23,879 bases of DNA from JBCDBL01 sp039183635 (GCA_039183635.1 JBCDBL010000068.1:1-23879), one strand, 5' to 3'; counted from the stretch's first letter, positions 15,851 through 23,735 are shown. The notes: generated by a model not told the origin, from the letters alone. Made by a program: numbers and translations.

Positions 15851-16815
15851 GGGTCGATCGCGGCGGCGATGCCGGCGAGAAAACGCTCCCCCGCCTTGTC
15901 GATTAAGGCCTCGGCGGCGGCGCGCCCAAGGGCCTCGGCCGCCTCAAGGGCGTTTGCGCCGAGCTTAGCGCTGCGTTCAACGCTGTAACTCTCCGCACCG
16001 TCAAGGCTCAGAACTTCGCCGCGCAAGCGCATCTCACCCGCTTCGATCTCCGCGAGGCCGGCGATCGGCGTGCGGCAGGACCCGTCGAGGCGTTTTAAGT
16101 AACTGCGCTCTGCGACGAGCCTCAAATATGTTGTTTCGCAGTGGATGGCGGCGAGGGTCTTTCGGATCTCATCGTCGTCGGTGCGCACTTCCACGCCGAC
16201 AATGCCTTGCGCGACCGCCGGCAACATCTCCTCCGTCGGCAGAACGCATGCCGCCTCGTCTTCACGGCCCATGCGCGTCAAACCGGCGAGCGCCAGGAAG
16301 GTGGCGTCCACGTCGCCTTGGCGCAGTTTTTTGATCCGCGTATTGACGTTGCCGCGCAGATCTTGCGTTTTTAAATCCGGTCGCGCCCGCAACGCCTGGG
16401 CGCGGCGGCGCAGGGACGAGACGCCGAGGCGACCCCCTTGCGGCAGGTCGGCGAGGCCTGTTCCGACATTGGCGAGCAAGACGTCGTTCGGCGCCTCGCG
16501 CGGCAGGACGCACGGAATGACAAGCCCGCCCGGCAGCACCGTCGGCATGTCCTTCATGGAATGGACGGCCATGTCGATCCGGCCTTCCAGGAGCGCCGTT
16601 TCGATCTCCTTGGTAAACAGCCCCTTGCCGCCGAATTCCCTTAGGGCTTTGTCCTGGATGCGATCGCCTGCGGTGGACATGGGCCGAATGCGGGCGAAGC
16701 GGGCCGCCTCCTCCTCGGACCAGCCATGGGCGGCGGCGAGGGCGTTCCGCACCGTTTCGGTTTGGATCAAGGCGAGCTCGGAGCCGCGGGAGCCGAGGGT
16801 GAAGGTGCGTTGCAT
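15847..16815 (-). CDS. hemC: hydroxymethylbilane synthase (porphobilinogen deaminase)
   Basis: The 322-residue enzyme links four porphobilinogen units into hydroxymethylbilane in the cytoplasm. It shows LGSRGSELALIQTE at the N-terminus, Asp81 in DMAVHSMKDMPT as catalytic acid, the Arg-rich RRRAQALRARPDL loop with LRGNVNTR, and Cys247 in LDGSCRTPIAG, which carries the dipyrromethane cofactor. The length is normal. It is the first gene of the hemC-hemD-mic60-hemY set and is divergent from tsaD, with 81 bases between the two starts that must hold both promoters. Confidence 0.97.
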   Translation of the reverse strand: MQRTFTLGSRGSELALIQTETVRNALAAAHGWSEEEAARFARIRPMSTAGDRIQDKALREFGGKGLFTKEIETALLEGRIDMAVHSMKDMPTVLPGGLVIPCVLPREAPNDVLLANVGTGLADLPQGGRLGVSSLRRRAQALRARPDLKTQDLRGNVNTRIKKLRQGDVDATFLALAGLTRMGREDEAACVLPTEEMLPAVAQGIVGVEVRTDDDEIRKTLAAIHCETTYLRLVAERSYLKRLDGSCRTPIAGLAEIEAGEMRLRGEVLSLDGAESYSVERSAKLGANALEAAEALGRAAAEALIDKAGERFLAGIAAAIDP

Positions 16816-16896
16816 TCGACGGGTTTCGGCCTTAGGTGCTGTGATGGGGCCGGCGTGCGCGCCGGTCTATCTTTGGACTACTGCGCCCGGAGGCCC

Positions 16897-17991
16897 ATGA
16901 CAAGCCGCCCGATCACCGTTCTCGGTCTGGAATCAAGCTGCGATGAAACCGCCGCGGCCGTTGTGACGCGCGCGCCCGACGGCGCGCCGCGCATTTTGTC
17001 GAACGTGGTGTTCAGCCAGCTCGACGCCCATGCGGCCTATGGCGGCGTCGTGCCGGAAATCGCCGCACGGGCCCATGTGACGCGGATGGACGCCATCGTC
17101 GCTGAGGCGATGACGGCGGCCGGTATCGGTTATAGCGATCTTGACGCCGTGGCGGCGACGGCGGGGCCTGGCCTCATCGGCGGGGTGATCGTGGGGCTCG
17201 CCACAGGCAAGGCGCTTGCCCTCGCCCATGGGCTGCCGCTTGTGGGGGTGAACCACCTGGAGGGTCACGCCCTCAGCGTCCGGATGACAGACAATGCGCC
17301 GTTCCCGTATCTCCTGCTCCTTGTCTCCGGCGGCCATTCCCAGCTTTTGGCGGTGGAGGGCGTCGGAACCTACCGCCGCCTCGGCTCCACCATCGACGAT
17401 GCGGCGGGGGAGGCGTTCGATAAAACCGCAAAACTCCTCGGCCTCGGCCATCCCGGCGGGCCGAAGGTGGAGGCGGCCGCGACCGGGGGCGATGCGAAAC
17501 GGTTCGCGTTTCCCGAACCCCTGAAAGGCCGTCCGGGGTGCGACTTTTCATTCTCCGGCCTGAAAACCGCCGTGCGCGTCGCCGCGGAGGGCCTGGACAA
17601 GCCGACCTTGCAAGACGTTGCGGACCTCGCCGCCTCGTTCCAGGCCGCGGCGGCGGGCAGCCTCGCCAACAGGTCGGCCCGGGCGATGGCGCAGTTCGCC
17701 GAAGATCACCCCGACGCCGAAGGGTTGCGGTTCGTCGTCGCCGGCGGGGTTGCGGCCAATTGCACGGTGAAGGCGGCGCTGAAGAGCGCCTGCGAAACCC
17801 ACGGGTTCTCCATGATCGTTCCGCCACCGAAATATTGCACGGACAACGGCGCCATGATCGCCTGGGCGGGCGCGGAGCGTCTGGCGCTGGGGCCTGTGGA
17901 CGATTTTGCGGTGAGCCCCCGGCCGCGGTGGCCCTTAGATCCGTCTCCGCGGGCGGGTGTCGGGTCGGGGCGTAAGGGGCCGAAGGCTTAG
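16897..17991 (+). CDS. tsaD: tRNA t6A37 threonylcarbamoyltransferase
   Basis: The 364-residue protein transfers threonylcarbamoyl to A37 of ANN-reading tRNAs, with TsaB and TsaE. It starts at ATG 16897 (GGAGG 5 bases upstream); a longer in-frame reading from 16726 would overlap hemC and is not supported. The N-terminus has LGLESSCDET; the metal ligands are His120 and His124 of NHLEGH; YLLLLVSGGHSQLL and the ASKH/HSP70-like fold follow; the C-terminal third has VVAGGVAANC and PPPKYCTDNGAMIAW. The C-terminal tail is basic and irregular (from about residue 345). It is divergent from hemC and convergent with folC. Confidence 0.97.
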   Translation: MTSRPITVLGLESSCDETAAAVVTRAPDGAPRILSNVVFSQLDAHAAYGGVVPEIAARAHVTRMDAIVAEAMTAAGIGYSDLDAVAATAGPGLIGGVIVGLATGKALALAHGLPLVGVNHLEGHALSVRMTDNAPFPYLLLLVSGGHSQLLAVEGVGTYRRLGSTIDDAAGEAFDKTAKLLGLGHPGGPKVEAAATGGDAKRFAFPEPLKGRPGCDFSFSGLKTAVRVAAEGLDKPTLQDVADLAASFQAAAAGSLANRSARAMAQFAEDHPDAEGLRFVVAGGVAANCTVKAALKSACETHGFSMIVPPPKYCTDNGAMIAWAGAERLALGPVDDFAVSPRPRWPLDPSPRAGVGSGRKGPKA

Positions 17992-17997
17992 TCCTTC

Positions 17998-18138
17998 TTC
18001 CTTCCCCCGTTTACGGGGGAAGTGGCCCGTAAGGCCGAAGGGGGCCTTTTCATCTTACGAAAAACCTGAGGTGCGGGGGGAGACCCATGCCCCCTCCGTC
18101 GCCTTCGGCGACACCTCCCCCGTGAACGGGGGAGGGAG
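17998..18138. repeat. MITE-like element with inverted ends between tsaD and folC
   Basis: The left end (17998-18024) and the right end (18112-18138) are inverted copies, 23 of 27 bases matching, each itself a hairpin (TCCCCCGT..ACGGGGGA). Inside lies another small hairpin, GTCGCC-TTC-GGCGAC. It fills the gap of two convergent genes and may act as terminator for both. The palindrome at 19808-19829 matches the right end and looks like a half copy. Confidence 0.7.
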
Positions 18139-18144
18139 AACGCC

Positions 18145-19461
18145 TCACCTATGATCGCGCAAAATCTCGCCTGCCAAATACAATGACCCGCAGATGAGAA
18201 TGCGCGGCGGTCCCTCTGCTATGGCGCAGGCTTCCTCCAGGGCGTCGGCGGACGAGGCGAAGGGCCGGGCCGGGACGCCGGCGGCCCGGGCGGCCTCGGC
18301 AAGGGCGCTGGGGGCGAACCCCGCCTCCTTGTCGAGGCCGACGCACAGCGCCTCTTCGGCGAGGCCGGCGAAGGCCGCGAAATAGCTCTCCGGCGTTTTG
18401 GTGGTCATCATGGCGGGGATCAGGAACAGGGGCTTCGGCGCGCGGTCTGAAATGTCGGCGATCGCCGCCGCAACGGCGGCGGCGGCGTGGGCGTTGTGCC
18501 CGCCGTCGAGCCAGATCTCCGGCGCTTCCCGAAGGCGCTCGGTCCCAAGATCGATGAGCGGACCGCGGACAAGGCGCTGCATCCGGGCAGGCCAGTTGAC
18601 GGTCTCAACGCCGCGGGCCAGGGCCTCGTCGGGAACGTCGATCCCGTCGGCGGCGCGCAGGGCCGCGACCGCGAGGGCGGCGTTGTCGAACTGGTGCCGG
18701 CCGGGCAGGCGCGGGGCGGGCAGGTCGAGCAATCCGTCCTCATCCTGATAGACGAGGCGGCCGCTGTCGGCCCCGGCGCTCCATTGCAGACCGAAGGCGT
18801 GGACCGGCGCGCCGATCCGGGTCGCCGTCGCCTCCAGAACGGCCATGGCGTCTTCGGTTTGCCGGCCGATGACGGCGGGGGCGGCGCGCTTGAAGATACC
18901 TGCTTTCTCCCCGGCAATGGTGGGAACATCCGACCCCAGATAATCGGCATGGTCCATGGCGACGGGGGTGACGACGGCGGCGGCGGGCCGGGCGACGACA
19001 TTGGTGGCGTCGAGCCGGCCGCCGAGGCCCGTCTCCAGAACGACGGCGTCCGCCGGCGTCTCGGCGAAGGCGAGGAGGGCGGCGGCTGTGGTCGCCTCAA
19101 AGTAAGTGATGGCGTCGTCCCCGACGGCCTCATCGGCGCGGGACAATACATCGGCGAGGGCGGCTTCTGAAATCGGCGTTCCATTGAGGGCGATCCGTTC
19201 ATGGAACGTCACAAGGTGGGGCGAGGTATAAACGTGGACGGACTTTCCCGCCGCCTCCAGCATCGCTTTTAAAAACGCGACGACGGAGCCTTTGCCGTTC
19301 GTCCCCGCCACATGGAGGACCGGCGGCAGCGCGTCGTGGGGCCGGCCGAGCCTGTCGAGCAGGCGCTCCACCCTGTCGAGGGACAGGTCGATCTTTTTCG
19401 GATGACGGCCGAGAAACCGGTCGAGGTAAGAGGCGCTGGCGGTTTTATCGCGGGGGGTCAT
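18145..19461 (-). CDS. folC: bifunctional folylpolyglutamate/dihydrofolate synthase
   Basis: The 438-residue Mur-ligase-family enzyme adds glutamate to dihydropteroate and to reduced folates using ATP. It has LHVAGTNGKGSVVAF (P-loop, about residues 49-63), VYTSPHLVTFHERI, and the metal- and nucleotide-linked AVVTPVAMDHADYLG, with a central ATP site and the C-terminal ligase domain (from about residue 295). The length matches the family. GGAG lies 7 bases before ATG 19461. It follows trpA-accD on the same strand, a common alphaproteobacterial order, but is separated from accD by a 388-base gap filled with repeats, so it may have its own promoter. Confidence 0.95.
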   Translation of the reverse strand: MTPRDKTASASYLDRFLGRHPKKIDLSLDRVERLLDRLGRPHDALPPVLHVAGTNGKGSVVAFLKAMLEAAGKSVHVYTSPHLVTFHERIALNGTPISEAALADVLSRADEAVGDDAITYFEATTAAALLAFAETPADAVVLETGLGGRLDATNVVARPAAAVVTPVAMDHADYLGSDVPTIAGEKAGIFKRAAPAVIGRQTEDAMAVLEATATRIGAPVHAFGLQWSAGADSGRLVYQDEDGLLDLPAPRLPGRHQFDNAALAVAALRAADGIDVPDEALARGVETVNWPARMQRLVRGPLIDLGTERLREAPEIWLDGGHNAHAAAAVAAAIADISDRAPKPLFLIPAMMTTKTPESYFAAFAGLAEEALCVGLDKEAGFAPSALAEAARAAGVPARPFASSADALEEACAIAEGPPRILICGSLYLAGEILRDHR

Positions 19462-19557
19462 TTACGGCTCCGTTGCAAGTCGCGTCTCACCCTTTCGCTT
19501 TGCGCCCTATGGGAAGAAAATCGCGTATGATCTCAAAACGTTTTCCAATGTCCGATC

Positions 19558-19657
19558 GTCATCCTGACGAAAGTCAGGATCCAGGGGCGAGGGCGCACGA
19601 TTTCGCTGTGTCTCCCCTGGATCCTGAATGATTTGCTGCGCAAATCTTCAGGATGAC
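19558..19657. repeat. ~100 bp composite palindrome
   Basis: The ends GTCATCCTGA and TCAGGATGAC are inverted. Inside, ATCCTGA/TCAGGAT form a left hairpin (19561-19580), CCAGGGG/CCCCTGG pair across the middle (19581-19620), and ATCCTGA/TCAGGAT form a right hairpin (19621-19654) with ATTTG/CAAAT nested. The layout is that of short non-coding mobile palindromes found in many alphaproteobacteria, and its end resembles the hairpin at 21961. Confidence 0.75.
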
Positions 19658-19673
19658 GGCCGGTGCAAGCGGC

Positions 19674-19793
19674 TAGAGCCGTTTGCATCTCATGTGATTC
19701 AACTCCGCGGGCGCAAACGGCTCTAAGTCTTTGTTTTAGCGGATTGCGGACGGCGAACCGGTGAGCCACTTCGCCTGCAATCCGCCCTAGAAA
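19674..19793 (+). repeat. two-hairpin structured repeat, copy C
   Basis: Hairpin 1: AGAGCCGTTTGC (19675-19686) pairs perfectly with GCAAACGGCTCT. The linker is AAGTCTTTGTTTTAGC. Hairpin 2: GCGGATTGC/GCAATCCGC outside and GGCGAA (19752-19757)/TTCGCC (19770-19775) inside, around CCGGTGAGCCAC. The inner pair differs from copy B (GGCCAA/TTGGCC) on both sides at once. Confidence 0.82.
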
Positions 19794-19807
19794 GTCAGTG
19801 ATCGACA

Positions 19808-19829
19808 CCTCCCCCGCATGCGGGGGAGG
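19808..19829. repeat. perfect 22-bp palindrome after accD
   Basis: CCTCCCCCGCATGCGGGGGAGG is its own reverse complement and lies 20 bases past the accD stop. It resembles the right end of the 17998-18138 element, so it may be a half copy that doubles as a 3' transcript structure. No U tract follows. Confidence 0.6.
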
Positions 19830-19849
19830 AAAGCATGAGCGCCCGGAAT

Positions 19850-20815
19850 TTATTCCGCCGCTTTGTCGAGGGCGGGGGGCTCCTCCCCTGTGTCCGCTTT
19901 TGCTTCTTTGCCCTCCGGCGCGTCATTGGCGGCGGCGAGCTTCGGCCGCGTCTCGGTGCGGCGCTCGGTCTTGGTGAAGACGCGCAACAGGCGGGACAGC
20001 GTGGCGGGCAGGTCGCGGCGATGAACCACCATGTCCACCATGCCCTTGTCGAAGAGATACTCTGACCGCTGAAAACCCTCAGGCAGTTTTTCACGGATGG
20101 TCTGCTCGATGACCCGCGGTCCGGCGAAGCCGATCAGGGCGCCCGGTTCAGCCAGCTGCACATCCCCCAGCATCGCGTAGGAGGCGGTGACGCCGCCGGT
20201 GGTGGGATCGGTGAGCACGACGATATAGGGGAGGCCTGCGTCCTTCACCATATCGACGGCGATGGTGGTGCGCGGCATCTGCATGAGGGACAAAATGCCC
20301 TCCTGCATGCGGGCGCCGCCGGCGGCGGCGAAAACAACGAGGGGGGCGTTGCGTTTTAAAGCTTCCTCGGCGGCGGTGACCATGGCTTCGCCGGCGGCCA
20401 TGCCGAGGGAGCCGCCCATAAAAGAAAAATTCTGCACAAGGACGACGGTTTCAACGCCGCCGATCTCCCCGACGGCCAGCGCCATGGCGTCCCGTTGCCC
20501 CGTCTTCGCCCGGGCTTTCTTCAGGCGCTCCGTGTAGCGTTCCTTATCGCGAAACTTCAGCGGGTCCGCCGGGACGTCGGGCAGATCGATCTCCTCGCGC
20601 CCGCCTTCGTCGAACAGGGCGGCGAACCGCTCCTTCGGGGTGATGCGCAAATGGTGCTCGCAGGACGGGCAGACATTTTGGGCCGCCTCCATATCCCGGT
20701 GGAACACCATGTCCGAGCAGGTGGGGCATTTCACCCACAAGGTGTCGCTGTTGTCGTCCTGGCTGCGGAACATGTTCTTGATGCCAGGGGGCGTGAGGTT
20801 GGAGATCCAGTTCAT
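19850..20815 (-). CDS. accD: acetyl-CoA carboxylase carboxyltransferase, beta subunit
   Basis: The 321-residue subunit, with AccA, moves the carboxyl group from biotin to acetyl-CoA to make malonyl-CoA for fatty acids. A Cys4 zinc ribbon is visible at Cys30, Cys33, Cys49 and Cys52. The crotonase-like core has GGARMQEGILSLMQM and TTGGVTASYAMLGD, the oxyanion and CoA-binding regions. The tail from about residue 285 is low-complexity, charged and alphaproteobacteria-like. It starts 34 bases after trpA on the same strand, so it is likely cotranscribed with the tryptophan genes, a common arrangement in this class. Confidence 0.97.
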   Translation of the reverse strand: MNWISNLTPPGIKNMFRSQDDNSDTLWVKCPTCSDMVFHRDMEAAQNVCPSCEHHLRITPKERFAALFDEGGREEIDLPDVPADPLKFRDKERYTERLKKARAKTGQRDAMALAVGEIGGVETVVLVQNFSFMGGSLGMAAGEAMVTAAEEALKRNAPLVVFAAAGGARMQEGILSLMQMPRTTIAVDMVKDAGLPYIVVLTDPTTGGVTASYAMLGDVQLAEPGALIGFAGPRVIEQTIREKLPEGFQRSEYLFDKGMVDMVVHRRDLPATLSRLLRVFTKTERRTETRPKLAAANDAPEGKEAKADTGEEPPALDKAAE

Positions 20816-20849
20816 CGGAGGGCCTTCCCTTTTCTTACACCCGCTTCAT

Positions 20850-21677
20850 TTAAGAGCGCGCGCCGCGCACCGCATCCCCAAGGTCGCGCGCAAAGCTCAA
20901 AACGCGGTTAACGCAATCTACGCTTGGGCGACCGGATTCGTCCAGCTCCGCCGCCAATTCTTCGATGAGGGCCGACCCGACGATCACCGCATCGGCCTCC
21001 CGCGCCACTTCCGCGGCCCGTTCCGGCGTTTTCACCCCGAACCCGACGCCCACGGGCAGGCCGGAGGCGGCGCGAATCCGCGCGACATCCTTGGCGATGG
21101 CGTCCTGCGCCCCCGCCGCGCCGCCGGTGATGCCGGCGACCGACACGTAATAGACGAAACCGGAGGTGTTTTTCACCACCGCCGGCAGGCGCTTGTCGTC
21201 CGTCGTCGGGGTGGTGAGGCGCACAAAGTCGAGCCCCGCGGCCCGGGCGGGCAGGCACAGCTCCGCATCTTCTTCCGGCGGCAGATCGACGACGATGAGC
21301 CCGTCGACCCCCGCAGCCACGGCGGCCGGCAAGAATTTATCGACGCCCATATGATAGACCGGGTTGTAATAGCCCATCAGGATCACCGGCGTTGCATCAT
21401 CGTCTTCCCGGAACGCCTTCACCATGTCGAGGGTCTGCGGCAATGTCGCCCCGGCGTCGAGCGCCCGTCGCCCCGCCCGCTGAATGGTGGGCCCGTCCGC
21501 CATCGGGTCGGTGAACGCAACGCCCAGCTCAATCAGGTCCGCGCCGGCGGCCGGTAGGCCCTTCATAATGGCGAGCGAGGTCTCATAATCCGGGTCCCCG
21601 GCCATAACAAAAGGGATCAGCCCGGCGCGGGATTGGGATTTTAAGGCTTCGAAGCGGGTGGCGATGCGTGTGGTCAT
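20850..21677 (-). CDS. trpA: tryptophan synthase alpha subunit
   Basis: I set the start at ATG 21677 (MTTRIATRFEALK), giving 275 residues, close to the family norm; the frame stays open 57 codons further upstream through repeat-like sequence, and ATG 21686 is a possible alternative. The TIM-barrel enzyme cleaves indole-3-glycerol phosphate and channels indole to TrpB. Catalytic residues are in LIELGVAFTDPMADGPTIQ (the Glu of IELG and the Asp of TDP), with VILMGYYNP and the phosphate-binding VGFGVKTPE segments. It belongs with trpB but is separated from it by 786 bases holding a broken gene and repeats. accD follows. Confidence 0.95.
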   Translation of the reverse strand: MTTRIATRFEALKSQSRAGLIPFVMAGDPDYETSLAIMKGLPAAGADLIELGVAFTDPMADGPTIQRAGRRALDAGATLPQTLDMVKAFREDDDATPVILMGYYNPVYHMGVDKFLPAAVAAGVDGLIVVDLPPEEDAELCLPARAAGLDFVRLTTPTTDDKRLPAVVKNTSGFVYYVSVAGITGGAAGAQDAIAKDVARIRAASGLPVGVGFGVKTPERAAEVAREADAVIVGSALIEELAAELDESGRPSVDCVNRVLSFARDLGDAVRGARS

Positions 21678-21769
21678 AAGGGGCATGTCATACGCAATCC
21701 TTCGCGCCGCGCAAAGCGTTTCCAGCAAAGATTTCTGCGGTACTGGCGTAAAAGCCTCGCCCCTTGCGC

Positions 21770-21913
21770 CTCCCCGCGGCTCCGACCGCGGGGGCCATCC
21801 CCGACTGTCGCGGCGCATAAGGTTCTGAAGTTGAAAGGGCGGCGGCAAGATCTATCGCGAAACGTTTATGCTGAGAGCTTAGGCGCTGGACCCCGCGGTC
21901 AAGCCGCGGGGAG
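21770..21913. repeat. inverted-end palindromic element upstream of trpA
   Basis: CTCCCCGCGGCTCCGACCGCGGGG (written in two parts: CTCCCCGCGG and CCGCGGGG, 21770-21794) reappears inverted at 21891-21913 with a TCAAG spacer. The ends are themselves hairpins. It lies in the gap between the broken gene and trpA. The ~360 bases from 21678 to 22037 hold this and the 21961 hairpin and no gene I can support. Confidence 0.6.
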
Positions 21914-21960
21914 CCGTGGAGTTTGTATGTAGAGAGATGAATTCGCCCTGCGGCAGGGCC

Positions 21961-21988
21961 GTCATCCCGGACTTGATCCGGGATCCAG
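21961..21988. repeat. short GTCATCCCGG-type hairpin repeat
   Basis: ATCCCGGA and TCCGGGAT (21964-21984) pair around CTTGA, followed by CCAG. This hairpin type is scattered through many alphaproteobacterial genomes, and its end resembles the composite palindrome at 19558. Confidence 0.6.
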
Positions 21989-22037
21989 AGTGGTATGGTA
22001 AGAAGCTTTAAATAGTATTTTCCGGTTGGTGGGAAAG

Positions 22038-22467
22038 TTAATGGAAGCGGCCGATGAGTTGGCCATCGTTTCCAAACACTTTGCACTTTAGGCCACTCAT
22101 ACCGAACAAATCTTTGCGATTTACAATAACTGTACGTTTTGCCTTTGCTGGTACGGAAAGTTTTCCAAGGCCATTTACGCCAAAACCTATATCTCCACAC
22201 TTAAAGTAACGACAATTTATAGTCAGACTAGAATCCGTATCACGATCATTTTGTATAATAATTTTCAAAAAATAATCATACGAACTTAATTCTTTTTGAC
22301 GTTCGTCACAGACATCACGCCCTTTATAGTCTTCAATCCTCACGGATAAGCCTTTGTATGTAATAGCCTGTCCAGTCGGATTTGATATTATTAGGTACGG
22401 CTGCGTTTGCGCCTTGGGACAATACAGAGGTGCAAATAAAACTGAATATGGCTAACTTGCCTTTCAA
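22038..22467 (-). pseudogene. small secreted Cys-containing protein, frameshifted, between trpB and trpA
   Basis: I do not recognise a family. The frame opening with TTG at 22467, overlapping the trpB TGA, gives a textbook signal peptide (MKGKLAIFSFICTSVLSQ, cleavage after ANA) but stops at 22333 after 44 codons. A second frame, open from 22451 to 22038, carries the likely mature protein: PYLIISNPTGQAITYKGLSVRIEDYKG, then a beta-rich domain with four Cys (in DVCDE, INCRYFKC and LKCKVF) ending LIGRFH. A shift near 22395-22425 would join them into a ~140-residue secreted protein. Read alone, the second frame has only a GTG start at 22343 (101 residues). The DNA is far more AT-rich than trpA and trpB, suggesting acquisition. 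A sequencing error is possible. Confidence 0.6.
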
Positions 22468-23693
22468 ATCCCAACCCCCAAATGTTCCGCCACGGAGAAA
22501 ATGTCCTTATCTCCCCGGCCGCACATGTTGAGGATCAAAATCTTCTCCTCGCCCATCTCGGCGGCTTTGCCCATGGCGAAGTGGAGGGCGTGGGAGGGCT
22601 CCAGGGCCGGGATGATGCCTTCTAGTTTGGTGCACAGCTGAAAGGCGTCCAGCGCCTCCTGGTCGGTGGCGGAGACGTAGTTCACCCGGCCGGTTTCTTT
22701 CAGCCAGGAATGCTCCGGCCCGATGCCGGGGTAATCGAGGCCCGCGGAGATGGAGTGGGCGTCGATGATTTGTCCGTTGTCGTCTTGCAGCAAATAGGTG
22801 CGGTTGCCGTGGAGGACGCCGGGCGCGCCGCCGGTGAGGCTGGCGGCGTGTTCACCGGTCTCAACGCCTTTGCCCGCGGCCTCCACCCCGTAAATGGCGA
22901 CCTCTGCGTCGTCGAGGAAGGGGTGGAACAGGCCGATGGCGTTCGACCCGCCACCGATGCAGGCGATGACGGCGTCGGGCAGGCGGCCCTCGGCCTCCAC
23001 GATCTGTTCGCGCGCTTCTTTGCCGATGACGGACTGAAAATCCCGGACAAGCTCCGGGTACGGATGGGGGCCGGCGGCGGTGCCGATGATGTAGAAGGTG
23101 TCCTCCACATTGGTCACCCAATCGCGCAGCGCTTCGTTCATGGCGTCTTTCAAGGTGCCCGTGCCGGAGGAAACGGGGGAGATTTCCGCCCCCAGCAAAT
23201 TCATCCGGAACACGTTCGGCTTTTGCCGTTCGACGTCGAGGGCTCCCATATACACATGGCAGGGCAGGCCGAACCGGGCGCACACGGTGGCCGTGGCGAC
23301 GCCATGCTGACCGGCGCCGGTCTCGGCGATGATCCGGGTCTTGCCCATGCGCCGGGCGAGGAGGATTTGGCCGATGCAATTGTTGATCTTGTGGGCGCCG
23401 GTGTGGTTCAGCTCATCGCGCTTGAAGTAAATCTTCGCGCCTTTGCCTGAGGGCGCGCCGTCGCGCACATGGTCCGTCACCCGCTCGGCGAAATAGAGGG
23501 GGGACGGACGGCCCACATAGTGCTTGAGATAATACTCAAGCTCTTCCTTAAAGGCCGGGTCTTGTCTGGCGGCTTTATATTCGGCCTCCAGATCGAGGAT
23601 CAGGGGCATTAACGTCTCGGCCACAAACCGTCCGCCGAAAATCCCAAACCGGCCTTCTTCGTCCGGTCCTGTTTTGTAACTGTTGGGCTTCAT
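22464..23693 (-). CDS. trpB: tryptophan synthase beta subunit
   Basis: The PLP enzyme joins indole and serine to give tryptophan. I prefer ATG 23693, with AAAGGGG at a good distance, giving 409 residues that begin MKPNSYKTGPDEEGRFG; an ATG 30 bases upstream would add ten residues of non-family sequence. Lys102 in HTGAHKINNC binds PLP; GAGQHGVATATVCA, and GGGSNAIGLFHPF for the phosphate, are present, as is the catalytic Glu in AETGAGQ. The length is normal. Its stop codon overlaps the TTG start of the broken secreted-protein gene. trpF, usual upstream neighbour, would lie beyond the right edge. Confidence 0.96.
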   Translation of the reverse strand: MKPNSYKTGPDEEGRFGIFGGRFVAETLMPLILDLEAEYKAARQDPAFKEELEYYLKHYVGRPSPLYFAERVTDHVRDGAPSGKGAKIYFKRDELNHTGAHKINNCIGQILLARRMGKTRIIAETGAGQHGVATATVCARFGLPCHVYMGALDVERQKPNVFRMNLLGAEISPVSSGTGTLKDAMNEALRDWVTNVEDTFYIIGTAAGPHPYPELVRDFQSVIGKEAREQIVEAEGRLPDAVIACIGGGSNAIGLFHPFLDDAEVAIYGVEAAGKGVETGEHAASLTGGAPGVLHGNRTYLLQDDNGQIIDAHSISAGLDYPGIGPEHSWLKETGRVNYVSATDQEALDAFQLCTKLEGIIPALEPSHALHFAMGKAAEMGEEKILILNMCGRGDKDIFSVAEHLGVGI

Positions 23694-23735
23694 CGAAGAC
23701 CCCTTTCTTTTCTCTACTTCCATCGGCCCCGGTCT

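Noticed and set aside
16726..16896. Extended N-terminus of tsaD from an upstream ATG
   Set aside because: It would overlap the start of hemC on the other strand and adds 57 residues not found in TsaD; ATG 16897 has GGAGG and the canonical N-terminus.
21678..21848. N-terminal extension of TrpA by 57 codons
   Set aside because: The added sequence runs through the palindromic repeat region and does not look like TrpA; family length and N-terminus fit ATG 21677.
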